DNA of 34,425 nt from Polymorphobacter sp. (GCF_025362435.1 NZ_JANYGL010000049.1:1-34425); one strand, 5' to 3'. Shown: positions 23,939-32,498, counted from the first letter of the stretch. Notes: a model not told the origin generated them from the sequence alone. Translations and numbers: made by a program.

Positions 23939-25092
23939 CCAAGCCGGGGGGCGCCGTCACCATCGTCGAAGCAACCACCTCCGCTGACCGCGGCCGGTTC
24001 ATCGACCTGATCTACACACTGTACAAGGATGACCCGTACTGGGTCCCGCCGCTTCGTGGCGAGGCGCGCGAACTGATCGACGGGATCAAGACCAACCCGT
24101 GGTTCGGCCACGGCTACGCCAAGTTCTGGATGGCGATGCACGACGGCAAGGTCGTCGGCCGCATCTCGGCACAAGTCGACAGCCTCGTCCTCGAGCACAT
24201 GGGCAAGGGCATTGGCCATTGGGGCATGTTCGAGTGCATCGACGACCAAGGCATCGCTGACCTGCTCCTCGACACCGCCGAAAACTGGCTTCGCGGCGAA
24301 GGTATGACGAGCGCGATGGGGCCGTTCAGCATCTCGATCTGGGATGAGCCGGGCCTCCTCGTCGACGGCTTCGACCGCCCGCCGACGGTGATGATGGGGC
24401 ACCATCTGAGCTATTACGCGCGGATGATCGAGGCGCACGGCTATGCCGGGATCAAGGACCTCCACACTTACGAGCTCCAGATCGACAAGCCCTTCCCCGA
24501 CATCGTCCAGCGGATCGTCGCCGCGAGCGAGAAGAGCGGCAAGATCAAGACGCGGATGGTCGACAAGTCGAAGTTTGCCGAGGAAGCGGCGATCATCATG
24601 GACATCCTCAACGATGCCTGGTCGGCGAACTGGGGCTTCGTTCCGCTGACGCCGCTCGAAGTGGCGCACGTCGGCGTCAAGCTCAAGCCGATCGTCTACA
24701 ACGACATGATCCGCATCGCCGAAATCGACGGCGAGCCGGTCGGCTTCCTGATCTCGCTCCCCGACCTCAACGAATTCACCCACGACCTCGGCGGCAAGCT
24801 GTTCCCGTTCAACTGGGCTAAGCTGCTGTGGCGCCTGCGCAAACCCAAGGTGCGCCGCATCCGCGTGCCTTTGATGGGCGTCCGCAAGTCGCTCCAGGGC
24901 AGCCGCCTCGCGTCGATCATGGTCTTCCAGATGATCGAGTATATCCGCCGCACCGCGGTCGAGAACTACGGCGCCAAGCGCGGCGAGATCGGCTGGATCC
25001 TTGAGGACAATGGTCCGATGCGGAGCATCGCCGACGTCATCGAGGCGGAGATCACGAAGACGTATCGCATCTTCGGACGATCATTGGTTTAG
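23935..25092 (+). CDS. bcerS: Bacterial ceramide synthase (GNAT-like N-acyltransferase)
   Basis: A 385-residue protein with a GNAT-like fold. The N-terminal part has FIDLIYTLYKDDPYWVPPL and HGYAKFWMAMHDGKVVGRIS; further on are GMFECIDDQGIADLLLDTAE, GPFSISIWDEPGLLVDGFD, WSANWGFVPLTPLEVAH and GEIGWILEDNGPMRSIADVI. This resembles the acyltransferase-like family that includes the Caulobacter ceramide synthase, which acylates 3-ketosphinganine. The serine palmitoyltransferase, ACP, reductase and ligase genes upstream support this. It is coupled to the hydroxylase gene by an ATGA overlap. Some databases carry older pyrophosphohydrolase labels for such proteins, which the sequence does not support. 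The assignment is by resemblance and context. Confidence 0.8.
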   Translation: MTKPGGAVTIVEATTSADRGRFIDLIYTLYKDDPYWVPPLRGEARELIDGIKTNPWFGHGYAKFWMAMHDGKVVGRISAQVDSLVLEHMGKGIGHWGMFECIDDQGIADLLLDTAENWLRGEGMTSAMGPFSISIWDEPGLLVDGFDRPPTVMMGHHLSYYARMIEAHGYAGIKDLHTYELQIDKPFPDIVQRIVAASEKSGKIKTRMVDKSKFAEEAAIIMDILNDAWSANWGFVPLTPLEVAHVGVKLKPIVYNDMIRIAEIDGEPVGFLISLPDLNEFTHDLGGKLFPFNWAKLLWRLRKPKVRRIRVPLMGVRKSLQGSRLASIMVFQMIEYIRRTAVENYGAKRGEIGWILEDNGPMRSIADVIEAEITKTYRIFGRSLV

Positions 25093-25095
25093 GTC

Positions 25096-25184
25096 GGAAG
25101 TCCACTAAGTCCACACGACGGCGGGTGCTTTCCCCTTGTGCCATTTGGAATGAGGAAGGCTGGAAGTCCACTAAGTCCACACGA
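25096..25184. repeat. Two 23-bp direct repeats, 66-bp period
   Basis: The unit GGAAGTCCACTAAGTCC plus ACACGA occurs identically at 25096-25118 and 25162-25184, in the gap between the convergent ceramide synthase and exonuclease III genes. Each unit contains AGTCCAC twice, 9 bp apart. The intervening 43 bp are not repeated and hold no gene. A role in 3' end formation or as a scattered intergenic repeat is possible. Confidence 0.8.
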
Positions 25185-25196
25185 TGCGGGGGTCGT

Positions 25197-25967
25197 TCAG
25201 CCCCTAAGCTCGACCCACACCGGGACATGATCCGAGGCCCGCTCGCCGCCGCGAACAGCACGGTCGATGCCGGCGTTGACCAGCCGATCGGCGGCCGACG
25301 GCGACAGCAGCAGGTGATCGATGCGCAGTCCCATGTCGCGCGGCCATGCTCCGGCCTGATAATCCCAGAAGGTGTAGGCGCGCCCGGTCGGCTGCACGCT
25401 GCGGATCGCGTCGGTCCAGCCCTGGAAGCACAGGCTGCGGAACGCGGCGCGGGTCTCGGGCTGGGTCAGCGCGTCGTGCGACATCGCGACTTCGCTGAAG
25501 ACGTCCTCGGCGGTCGGGATGACGTTATAGTCTCCCGCGAGAACGACGGGCCGCTCAAGCGCGCTCAACGCCCGCGCACGGTCGGCCAGCCGGGCGAACC
25601 ACGCCAGCTTGTAATCGAATTTCGGCCCAGGCTGCGGATTGCCGTTGGGCAAATAAATGGAGGCGACGCGGACGCCCTCGACCTCGGCCTCGAGGTAGCG
25701 CGAGTGATCGTCGGCAGGGTCGCCGTCGAGCCCGCGCTGGGTCTCGACCGCCTCGGCGCGCGACAGGATCGCGACGCCGTTGAAGCCCTTCTGGCCGTGG
25801 ACCAGCGAGCGGTAGCCAGCGGCGGCGATCTCGGCGACGGGGAACTTCTCGTCGACTGTCTTGATCTCCTGCAGGCAGACGACGTCGGGCATCGCCTCGC
25901 CGAGCCAGTCGAGCAGGCGCGGCAGGCGCGCGCCGATGCCGTTGATGTTGAAGCTGGCGATTTTCAC
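25197..25967 (-). CDS. xth: Exodeoxyribonuclease III
   Basis: A 256-residue AP endonuclease/3'-5' exonuclease of the endonuclease-exonuclease-phosphatase family, acting in base excision repair. Motifs are FNINGIGAR (with the metal-binding Asn), CLQEIKT (catalytic Glu), SIYLPNGNP, LAGDYNVIPTAEDV (Asp and Asn) and ERASDHVPVWVEL (catalytic Asp-His). The length is normal. It starts 13 bp downstream of erpA on the same strand. It converges on the ceramide synthase gene. Confidence 0.94.
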   Translation of the reverse strand: MKIASFNINGIGARLPRLLDWLGEAMPDVVCLQEIKTVDEKFPVAEIAAAGYRSLVHGQKGFNGVAILSRAEAVETQRGLDGDPADDHSRYLEAEVEGVRVASIYLPNGNPQPGPKFDYKLAWFARLADRARALSALERPVVLAGDYNVIPTAEDVFSEVAMSHDALTQPETRAAFRSLCFQGWTDAIRSVQPTGRAYTFWDYQAGAWPRDMGLRIDHLLLSPSAADRLVNAGIDRAVRGGERASDHVPVWVELRG

Positions 25968-25980
25968 GCGGGCTTCGGAG

Positions 25981-26310
25981 CTAGACCGAGAACGACGACC
26001 CGCAGCCGCAGCCGCTCGCCGCGTTGGGGTTGGTCACCTTGAACGCCGCCGCGCCCATCGTCTCGACATAGTCGACTTCCGCCCCATCGAGGAACGGCAG
26101 GCTGATCGGATCGACGAGCATCGCAACGCCGTCGGTCTCGACGACGAGATCGTCGTCGGCAGCGGCACTTTCGAGGCCGAACTTGTACTGGAAGCCGGCG
26201 CACCCGCCGCCATCGACCGCGAGGCGAAGCTTCAGCCCCGGCTTGCCCTGCTTCACCGCGATTGCGGCGACACGGGCGGCGGCAGCGGGCGAGAGGACAA
26301 CGGTGCTCAT
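25981..26310 (-). CDS. erpA: Iron-sulfur cluster insertion protein ErpA
   Basis: A 109-residue A-type carrier protein that transfers Fe-S clusters to target enzymes. The start is ATG 26310 (MSTVVLSPAA); the longer upstream frame matches nothing. The three cluster ligands are C37 in GGGCAGFQYKF and C101, C103 in ASGCGCGSSF. The region DDDLVVETDGVAMLVDP is usual for the family. It heads a two-gene unit with xth. NadA and the molybdenum hydroxylases implied by the coxG-xdhC genes are Fe-S enzymes that could be clients, but no direct link is visible. Confidence 0.93.
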   Translation of the reverse strand: MSTVVLSPAAAARVAAIAVKQGKPGLKLRLAVDGGGCAGFQYKFGLESAAADDDLVVETDGVAMLVDPISLPFLDGAEVDYVETMGAAAFKVTNPNAASGCGCGSSFSV

Positions 26311-26347
26311 GCGCCCGATGTAGGGCGTCGCGGCCCCCCGCACAACG

Positions 26348-27556
26348 TCAGAGCGCGTCGCTCGCCATCGGACCGACCGTCGAGCCGGTGCCGGCGCCGT
26401 GCTGCGCCGCGAGGACATATTCCGATGCGTCGAGATACGGGCGCGGGTTGACCGCGCGGCCGTCGATGCGGACTTCAAAATGGAGGTGGGTGCCGGTCGA
26501 GCGCCCGGTCGAGCCCATCCGCGCGATGACCTCACCCTGCTTCACGACTTCGCCCGGGTGGACGAGGATCGCCGACAAATGGCCGTAGCGCGTCGCGAGC
26601 CCCTTGCCGTGGCCGATCTCGACGCAGTTTCCATAGGCTCCGGCGCGGCCGGCGGTGGTCACCGTGCCGGCGGCGGCGGCGTAGATCGGCTCGCCCATCG
26701 ATCCCGCCATGTCGAGACCGGCGTGCATCGCGCTCATGCCGGTGAACGGGTCGTAGCGGACGCCGAAGCCCGACGAATAGCTGTAGCTTTTGACGGGCAC
26801 ATACGACGGGATGACCGTCAGCGCCGCCTCGAGCGACTGGAGCTTTTTCCAGCTGAGGAACAGGCCTTTGAAGCGCGGCTCGGCATCGACCGGGGCGTGG
26901 ACCGGGATGTACGGGCCGCCCATGCCGCCGACCTTGCTAAAGCCCGAAGGCGTGGCGTCGAACGCCGACGACGCCATCAGCCGGTCGGGGTCGAGGCCGA
27001 GGCGGCGGATCAGCGACTGGGTATCGCGCAGCCGGGCGTCGGCGGCGGTGGTCGCCTTGTCGACGAAGGCGAGCTGTTCGGATTCGAGCTTGCGGAACGG
27101 CTCGATCATCGCTGCGGCGGGGGCGGCGAGGAGGTCGCTCGCGGTGGCGACATCGCCCGAACGCGGCAGCATCGCAGCGAGCTTGGTCAGGTCGTGGTTC
27201 GGCAGCAGCAATGCGGCGAGGAACGCCTGGCGCTTTTCGATCGCCGCGGCACGGTCGGCGACAACGCCCTTCAACGCCGAACTGTCCGACTTCATCACCA
27301 CCAACCGTGCCTGCATCCGTGCGAGCTCGGCCGACTTGGCGGCGATCTCGCCCGTCTGCCCCGTCAACATGTTGGATGTGGCGAGTCCGAGCCAGGTTGC
27401 CACAAGTGCCGTGCCGCCGATTGCCATAAGCTGTGCTGTCGTCCCTAGCCGGATGGTGGAGACCCCGCTGTCGCGGTGCCAGACGATGAAATGCTCGGGA
27501 AACCAACGCTTTGCGGTCGACACGACCGTGCTGCGGACAGCGTCGAGTCGATACAT
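26348..27556 (-). CDS. M23-family metallopeptidase (peptidoglycan hydrolase)
   Basis: A 402-residue envelope protein with one N-terminal membrane helix (about 40-61), a coiled region (about 70-185) and a C-terminal M23 domain (about 265-376). The zinc site is intact: H278 and D282 in HAGLDMAG, and HLH (357-359) in GTHLHFEVR. Such proteins cut cross-links in peptidoglycan and act in cell-wall growth or division. It is the only gene in its unit, 37 bp upstream of erpA on the same strand. With intact ligands it is probably an active endopeptidase, not an EnvC-like activator, which loses these residues. Confidence 0.92.
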   Translation of the reverse strand: MYRLDAVRSTVVSTAKRWFPEHFIVWHRDSGVSTIRLGTTAQLMAIGGTALVATWLGLATSNMLTGQTGEIAAKSAELARMQARLVVMKSDSSALKGVVADRAAAIEKRQAFLAALLLPNHDLTKLAAMLPRSGDVATASDLLAAPAAAMIEPFRKLESEQLAFVDKATTAADARLRDTQSLIRRLGLDPDRLMASSAFDATPSGFSKVGGMGGPYIPVHAPVDAEPRFKGLFLSWKKLQSLEAALTVIPSYVPVKSYSYSSGFGVRYDPFTGMSAMHAGLDMAGSMGEPIYAAAAGTVTTAGRAGAYGNCVEIGHGKGLATRYGHLSAILVHPGEVVKQGEVIARMGSTGRSTGTHLHFEVRIDGRAVNPRPYLDASEYVLAAQHGAGTGSTVGPMASDAL

Positions 27557-27774
27557 GACGGTGGTAACCCCCGAACCTGCTGCGATTTGCCGGACCAGTA
27601 TCGCGCCCCAGGACCCCCCGGTGGCCGCAACCCCGTCTCCGATGCCCCGTCACGGTTTGACCACCCGGCGCGGCGGGTGCCAAGGGGCCGGATCGAGACT
27701 ATGGGCGAAGCGGGCTTAAGCTGCGGTCAACCGAAGTCTCGGCGATGAACGGCGACTTAACTACGAAACGAGTC

Positions 27775-27790
27775 GGCCGTTAACGCGGCC
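27775..27790 (-). terminator. Weak stem-loop at the RNase T2 stop codon
   Basis: GGCCG (27775-27779) and CGGCC (27786-27790) form a 5-bp stem with loop TTAACG that overlaps the stop codon of the RNase T2 gene. There is only a short T-rich stretch downstream. This may be a weak terminator; the 223-bp gap up to the peptidase start shows nothing else. Confidence 0.2.
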
Positions 27791-28433
27791 AGACGCGGAC
27801 CGGCACCGAATCGGGGGCACCGTTGTCGCCGCCTTCGCAGCGTTCCGGGCGTCCGGCGGTCGTCAGGCAGATACGGACCTCGGTAAGCCATTGATTCCTA
27901 TCGGTGGCGACGAACACACCTTCGCGCGGAAGCGCCGGATTGGCGGCGACAAAGGCATCGCGGATCGAGCCCGCGGTCTGGTCCTTGCCGGGCGCATCGA
28001 TCACCGGGAGCGTAATCGACGCCGCCAACGCCCGCGCCTGCGCGAAATAAGCCGCCGATGTCGCCCAGTTGCACGTCCCGTGCTTGGCCCATTCGTGCTG
28101 CAGCAGCGTCGTCGATGGCGTCATGCAATAGTTGCGCTTGACCTCGACAAGGTCAAGCGGCGTCGGCGCCCGGCAGAACTGCGGATAGGTCTTGCCCGCA
28201 CCGTCGGGCCACAAGCCGTGGACGCGGAAGCCAAAGCCGCTGGCGCAACCCGGCGTCCCGCTCGCGTCGCCGCGCCGGCATTCCTGGGGCCACCAGTAAT
28301 ATGCGAGCACGAGCTTGGTCACCGGCACGATCCGGCTTTCCTCCTGCGGCTGCGCCGGCGCCGGCGTGAGGTCGGCTGGGACCGCGCAGGCGGCGCTGAC
28401 GGCGGCGGCGAAAGTCAGGACCAGGTCAAGCAT
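27780..28433 (-). CDS. Ribonuclease T2 family endoribonuclease
   Basis: A 217-residue secreted or periplasmic RNase that cuts RNA through 2',3'-cyclic phosphates. A hydrophobic N-terminal signal sequence spans about 1-22. Both active-site blocks are present: CAS1 FRVHGLWPD (69-77, H72) and CAS2 HEWAKHGTC (113-121, H113, E114, H118). Cysteines (C52, C63, C87, C103, C121) fit the disulfide pattern of the family. The start overlaps the nadC stop by 8 nt, so it is probably co-transcribed with nadC. It may scavenge nucleotides from external RNA. Confidence 0.93.
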   Translation of the reverse strand: MLDLVLTFAAAVSAACAVPADLTPAPAQPQEESRIVPVTKLVLAYYWWPQECRRGDASGTPGCASGFGFRVHGLWPDGAGKTYPQFCRAPTPLDLVEVKRNYCMTPSTTLLQHEWAKHGTCNWATSAAYFAQARALAASITLPVIDAPGKDQTAGSIRDAFVAANPALPREGVFVATDRNQWLTEVRICLTTAGRPERCEGGDNGAPDSVPVRVWPR

Positions 28434-29283
28434 AGTCGAGCCCGATGTCCGCCGCCGGGGCCGACTGGGTCAGTCGCCCGACCGAGATGAAGGTCACTCC
28501 GGACTGGGCGATACCGCGGATCGTGTCGAGACGGACGCCGCCGCTCGCCTCGGTCGGCACGCGCCCGGCGATCAGCGCGACCGCCGCGCGCAACGTCGCG
28601 ACGTCCATATTGTCGAGCAGCAGCCGGTCGGCCCCGGCGGCGAGCGCGGGCTCAATCTGATCGATCCGGTCGACCTCGACGACGATGCCGACGCTCCCGG
28701 GCGCGCTCGTCCGGCCGAGCCCTGCCGCCGTCGCCCCGCGCACGGCGGCGTCGACGCCGCCGGCGATGGCGATGTGGTTGTCCTTGATCATCACCCCGTC
28801 GTCGAGCCGCAGCCGGTGATTGGTCGCCCCGCCCATACGCGTTGCATATTTCTCGAGAAGCCGCAGCCCGGGGAGGGTCTTGCGCGTGTCGAGCAGCACC
28901 GCGCCGGTCCCGGTGATCGCGTCGACATAGGTCCGCGTCAGCGTCGCGATCCCGGTCAGGTGCTGGACGGTGTTGAGCGCCGACCGCTCGGCAGCAAGCA
29001 GCGCACGGGCATTGCCGGTCAGGCGGAGCAGCGCGGTCCCGGCGGCAACGCGGTCGCCGTCGGCGGCGAGGTGCTCGACCGTCACGTCCGGATCGAGCGC
29101 CCGAAAGAACGCTTCGGCAAGCGGCAGCCCGGCGACGACAACCGCGTCGCGGCTTGCCATGATCGCGGTCAGGCGCGCGTCGGCAGGGATGACGGCGGCG
29201 GAGGTAACGTCCCCCCCTTCCCCCAGATCCTCGGCGAGCGTCGCGCGGACGAAAGTGTCGAGATCGAAGCCGGGAAGGTCCAT
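28426..29283 (-). CDS. nadC: Nicotinate-nucleotide pyrophosphorylase (carboxylating), quinolinate phosphoribosyltransferase
   Basis: A 285-residue enzyme of de novo NAD synthesis that turns quinolinate and PRPP into nicotinate mononucleotide. Motifs are LLRLTGNARALLAAERSALN, IATLTRTYVDA, DTRKTLPGLRLLEKYA, GGATNHRLRLDDGVMIKDNH and the C-terminal ASGGVRLDTI and GVTFISVGRLTQSAP. All are typical of NadC. The next NAD gene upstream on this strand, nadA, is separated from it by an oppositely oriented toxin-antitoxin pair. nadB is not in the window. Confidence 0.95.
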   Translation of the reverse strand: MDLPGFDLDTFVRATLAEDLGEGGDVTSAAVIPADARLTAIMASRDAVVVAGLPLAEAFFRALDPDVTVEHLAADGDRVAAGTALLRLTGNARALLAAERSALNTVQHLTGIATLTRTYVDAITGTGAVLLDTRKTLPGLRLLEKYATRMGGATNHRLRLDDGVMIKDNHIAIAGGVDAAVRGATAAGLGRTSAPGSVGIVVEVDRIDQIEPALAAGADRLLLDNMDVATLRAAVALIAGRVPTEASGGVRLDTIRGIAQSGVTFISVGRLTQSAPAADIGLDYA

Positions 29284-29326
29284 GCCGTCGCCGTAGCAGC
29301 CCTGCCCGGCTCGACAAGCCCGGATT

Positions 29327-29349
29327 ATGGCTATAAACCATGGCTATAA
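29327..29349 (+). promoter_or_regulatory. Direct-repeat operator and -10 box before the antitoxin gene
   Basis: ATGGCTATAA occurs twice, at 29327-29336 and 29340-29349, 13 bp apart, just upstream of the antitoxin ATG (29365). The second copy runs into TATAAT (29345-29350), a perfect -10 hexamer; no good -35 is seen. Phd/YefM antitoxins commonly repress their own promoter through repeated sites, so these repeats are a likely operator. Confidence 0.5.
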
Positions 29350-29364
29350 TTTTCGAGGTCGACC

Positions 29365-29616
29365 ATGCCGCGCTACAGTGTCGCCGAAGCCAAAAACACA
29401 TTGCCGCGCCTCATCGATCGCGCACTTGCGGGCGAGGACGTCGTGATCACACGGCACGGCAAGCCTGTCGTCGAAGTGCGTGCTCGCGAGGCCTTCGATA
29501 GAGCTGCCTGGCTTGCGTCGCTAGACCGGATCGAGGCCGAAACTGCGGCGATCCCGCCAACGGGTATCACATCAGTCCAGTTACTGAGCGATATGTCCAA
29601 TGAGACGCTTTGGTGA
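29365..29616 (+). CDS. Phd/YefM-type antitoxin
   Basis: An 83-residue antitoxin. The N-terminal half (YSVAEAKNTLPRLIDRALAG, VVITRHGKPVVEVRA) is the Phd/YefM DNA-binding fold; the C-terminal half, ending [11 protein letters not shown], would bind and block the toxin. GAGG precedes the ATG. The stop overlaps the toxin GTG as GTGA. The pair lies opposite to the surrounding nad genes, which suggests insertion. Confidence 0.92.
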   Translation: MPRYSVAEAKNTLPRLIDRALAGEDVVITRHGKPVVEVRAREAFDRAAWLASLDRIEAETAAIPPTGITSVQLLSDMSNETLW

Positions 29617-30038
29617 AGGCCTATCTCGATACCAGCGTCATCGTTCCTTATTTCATCCCCGAGCCGTGTACGCCAGTTATCAATCGGTTCGTCAGAGGGC
29701 CGGATCGCTCTTTGATCGTCAGTACTTTGGCCGCAGGCGAGTTTGCCTCGGCCATCTCGCGACTGCTGCGAATGAACCTGCTGTCGCAAGAGAACGCCGT
29801 GAACCGGTTGACCGCCTTCGATGGCTGGCTATCGACCGCGATCGAGACAATCGAGATCGAAGCGGCCGATGTTCGTCTCGCCGGGATGTTCGTGCGGCGT
29901 CTCGACCTCGGTCTAAAGATGCCCGACGCCATTCACGCCGCTGTCTGCCGCCGACACGGACTAACCCTCGTGACGCGCGACGGTCGGCTTGATCAGGCGT
30001 CACAGGTTCTCGGCATCTCTACCGAGATCCCGGCCTAG
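29613..30038 (+). CDS. vapC: VapC-type PIN-domain toxin
   Basis: A 141-residue PIN-domain ribonuclease toxin. I choose GTG 29613, giving the classic GTGA overlap with the antitoxin; TTG 29610 is one codon earlier. The acidic metal site is complete: D6 in YLDTS, E43 in AGEF, D105 in MPDAIHAA and D123 in TRDGRLD. Toxins of this family cleave tRNA or rRNA. Its stop (TAG, 30036-30038) shares a CTAG palindrome with the stop of convergent nadA. The pair looks intact and functional. Confidence 0.93.
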   Translation: MKAYLDTSVIVPYFIPEPCTPVINRFVRGPDRSLIVSTLAAGEFASAISRLLRMNLLSQENAVNRLTAFDGWLSTAIETIEIEAADVRLAGMFVRRLDLGLKMPDAIHAAVCRRHGLTLVTRDGRLDQASQVLGISTEIPA

Positions 30039-31060
30039 TCCCCTGTCACCGGAACCGGGGTCACCGCGCTCGCCATCTCGAGCATCCGGTCGAGCGGCAG
30101 CTTGGCCCGGACCCGGATCGCCTCGGGGACCTCGATCACCGGGGTCAGGTCGCGCAGGCAAAGGTATAGTTTCTCGAGCGTGTTCATCGCCATGAACGGG
30201 CACATGTTGCAGCCGCAATTGCCGTCGGCTCCGGGCGCGCCGATGAAGACCTTGTGCGGCGCGCGGAGCTGCATCTGGTGGATGATGTTCGGCTCGGTGG
30301 CGACGATCAGCGTCGGCTCGGGCGACTTGAGCGCATAGTCGAGGATGCCGCTCGTCGCCCCGACGAAATCGGCGAGGTCGAGGATCGCCGCCGGGCACTC
30401 AGGGTGCGCCAGCACCGGCGCGGCCGGGTTGAGCGCCTTCAGTTTGAGCAGCTCGGTCACCGAGAAGCGCTCGTGGACGATGCACGTCCCGTCCCACAGC
30501 AGCATGTCGCGCCCGGTCTTGCGGTTGAGCCACGCGCCGAGATGCTTGTCGGGGGCGAACAGGATCTTCTGGTCGCGGGGAAGCTGGTTGATGATCTTTT
30601 CGGCCGACGACGACGTCACGATGATGTCGCTATGCGCCTTCACCGCCGCCGAGCAATTGATGTACGTCAGGCTGATATGGTCGGGGTGTGCCGCACGGAA
30701 TGCGCCGAATTCGTCGGGCGGGCACGAGTCCTCGAGGCTGCACCCGGCCTTGAGGTCGGGCAGGACAACGGTCTTCTGCGGCGACAGGATCTTCGCCACC
30801 TCGGCCATAAACTTGACCCCGCAGAAGGCGATGACATCGGCGTCGGTCGCGGCGGCCTTGCGGCTGAGGTCGAGGCTGTCGCCGACGAAATCGGCGAGGT
30901 CCTGAAGCACCGGGTCCTGATAATAATGCGCGAGGATGACCGCGTTGCGCTCCTTGCGCAGGCGGGCGATCTCGGCGTGAAGATCGATGCCGGCCGGAAT
31001 GGTCGAGCCGAACAAACCGGCGGGAGTGCCCGTGCCGAACAGATTGAGCCGTGCGTCCAT
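30035..31060 (-). CDS. nadA: Quinolinate synthase
   Basis: A 341-residue [4Fe-4S] enzyme that condenses iminoaspartate with dihydroxyacetone phosphate to quinolinate. I use ATG 31060 (MDARLNLFG), with GGAAGG 7 nt upstream and a 1-nt overlap with the upstream stop (TGATG). Motifs are [32 protein letters not shown] (C80), [13 protein letters not shown] and [16 protein letters not shown], which supply the three cluster cysteines. ErpA or related carriers would provide the cluster. The 3' end overlaps the convergent toxin gene by 3 bases. Confidence 0.95.
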   Translation of the reverse strand: MDARLNLFGTGTPAGLFGSTIPAGIDLHAEIARLRKERNAVILAHYYQDPVLQDLADFVGDSLDLSRKAAATDADVIAFCGVKFMAEVAKILSPQKTVVLPDLKAGCSLEDSCPPDEFGAFRAAHPDHISLTYINCSAAVKAHSDIIVTSSSAEKIINQLPRDQKILFAPDKHLGAWLNRKTGRDMLLWDGTCIVHERFSVTELLKLKALNPAAPVLAHPECPAAILDLADFVGATSGILDYALKSPEPTLIVATEPNIIHQMQLRAPHKVFIGAPGADGNCGCNMCPFMAMNTLEKLYLCLRDLTPVIEVPEAIRVRAKLPLDRMLEMASAVTPVPVTGD

Positions 31061-31938
31061 CAGGCTGCCTTCCGCCAAAACTCACCGTCGGCGACGACTT
31101 CACCGCGCGCCGCGAGGTCGATCAAATGCGCCGTCACCGACAGGCCGGCCGCCGGATGAAGGCGCGGGTCGACGCTGGCGTACATGCCTGCGACCATTGC
31201 CGCGACCGACTTCGGGCCGTCGACGAGGCTTTTGAGAATCTGGTTCTCGCGCTGCTTGCGGTGGGTGATCAGCCCGCGGACCAGCCGCTGCGGTTCGGTC
31301 ACCGGCGCGCCGTGGGTCGGGTAATAGACCGTGTCGTCGCGGTCGAGCAGGAGGCGCAGGCTCGCCATGTACGCCGCCATGTCGCCGTCGGGCGGCGAGA
31401 CGACGGTGGTCGACCAGCCCATGACGTGATCGCCACTGAACAGCGCCCGCTCCTCGGACAGCGCGAAGCACAAGTGGTTCGACGTGTGGCCGGGGGTGTG
31501 AAGCGCGGTCAGCCTCCAGCCGGGGCCGCTTACGCTATCGCCGTCGGCAAGCACGACGTCGGGGTCGTACGTCCGGTCGAAGCCGGCATCGGCGCGCGGC
31601 CCTGAATCGTCGAGCACCAACCGGGCACAGCCAACGACGATCGCGCCGGTCGCCGCCTTGACTGCGGGCGCGGCGGGGGAGTGGTCGCGGTGGGTGTGGG
31701 TGATGACGATGTGGCTAACTTTCTCGCCCGCCACCGCGGCGAGCAATGCGGAGATATGCTCGGGGTCGTCGGGGCCGGGATCGATGATCGCGACGGTCCC
31801 GGTTCCAACGATGTACGTCCCCGTCCCCGTATAGGTGAACGGCGAAGGGTTGCGCGCCAGCACGCGGCGCACGAGCGGCGACACGGTCTCGACCCGCCCG
31901 TACGGCGCCTCGGCGACAAGAGTTTCAGGATCGCTCAT
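31060..31938 (-). CDS. MBL-fold metallohydrolase (LACTB2-like)
   Basis: A 292-residue metallo-beta-lactamase-fold protein. The zinc motif THTHRDH is at 80-86, a further metal His is in HTPGHTSNH, and the bridging Asp is in [14 protein letters not shown] supplies the last His. A C-terminal winged-helix region ([13 protein letters not shown] onward) is typical of LACTB2-like members, some of which are endoribonucleases. It is directly upstream of nadA (1-nt overlap), so the two are coupled. The substrate is unknown. Confidence 0.9.
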   Translation of the reverse strand: MSDPETLVAEAPYGRVETVSPLVRRVLARNPSPFTYTGTGTYIVGTGTVAIIDPGPDDPEHISALLAAVAGEKVSHIVITHTHRDHSPAAPAVKAATGAIVVGCARLVLDDSGPRADAGFDRTYDPDVVLADGDSVSGPGWRLTALHTPGHTSNHLCFALSEERALFSGDHVMGWSTTVVSPPDGDMAAYMASLRLLLDRDDTVYYPTHGAPVTEPQRLVRGLITHRKQRENQILKSLVDGPKSVAAMVAGMYASVDPRLHPAAGLSVTAHLIDLAARGEVVADGEFWRKAA

Positions 31939-32036
31939 CGCGGCTCATGTGGCAGCGCGGTGCGACGATGTGAAGGGGGCGACGGCCCGCGAGCGATCGC
32001 TTAGCATCGCGCAAAGCCGGTCAGGGGAGGCAGATC

Positions 32037-32465
32037 ATGCGGCAATTGATCTATAGTTCGCAGCCGTTCGGCTATGATGCGGCGACGCTCGCCAACATCC
32101 TCGTTGCGGCGCGGCGCAACAACCGTCGCGACGGCATCACCGGCGCGCTGATCTGCCGCCACGACATCTATCTGCAGTTGCTCGAGGGACCGGCGGACGT
32201 CGTCGCCGCGGCGTTCGGCCGGATCGTCGCCGACGACCGCCACCTCGAGGTCAATGCGCTGATGTCGGCCGAAGTCGATGCGCGGCTGTTTCCGCGATGG
32301 GACATGCTCGACGATCCGGCGCGGTCGTGGTTGTGGTCGCCCGCCGAGGTCACCACCGGCGCGGTCGTCGCCGCCGGAGCCGATGCGGTCCTTGCGGTTT
32401 TCGCGCGCGTCGCAGCCGAGCTTCGCGTGACGAGCACGGCTTGCCCGGACGCCGCGTTCGCCTAG
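32037..32465 (+). CDS. Short BLUF-domain blue-light sensor
   Basis: A 142-residue protein with a BLUF (blue light using FAD) domain at about 1-95. The key residues are present: Tyr6 in QLIYSSQ, an Asn in AARRNN (28-29), and Gln47 in IYLQLLEG, with GITGALI between. GAGGC precedes the ATG. There is no attached effector domain, only about 45 more residues, so it must work through a partner. A GMC oxidoreductase gene follows 33 bp downstream, but no functional link is evident. Confidence 0.92.
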   Translation: MRQLIYSSQPFGYDAATLANILVAARRNNRRDGITGALICRHDIYLQLLEGPADVVAAAFGRIVADDRHLEVNALMSAEVDARLFPRWDMLDDPARSWLWSPAEVTTGAVVAAGADAVLAVFARVAAELRVTSTACPDAAFA

Positions 32466-32498
32466 ACTGGCCGTGGAGCTCTGGGGAGGGCTCGCATC

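Noticed and set aside
25096-25184. A CRISPR array
   Set aside because: Only two repeat units, a 43-bp intervening segment, and no cas genes in the window.
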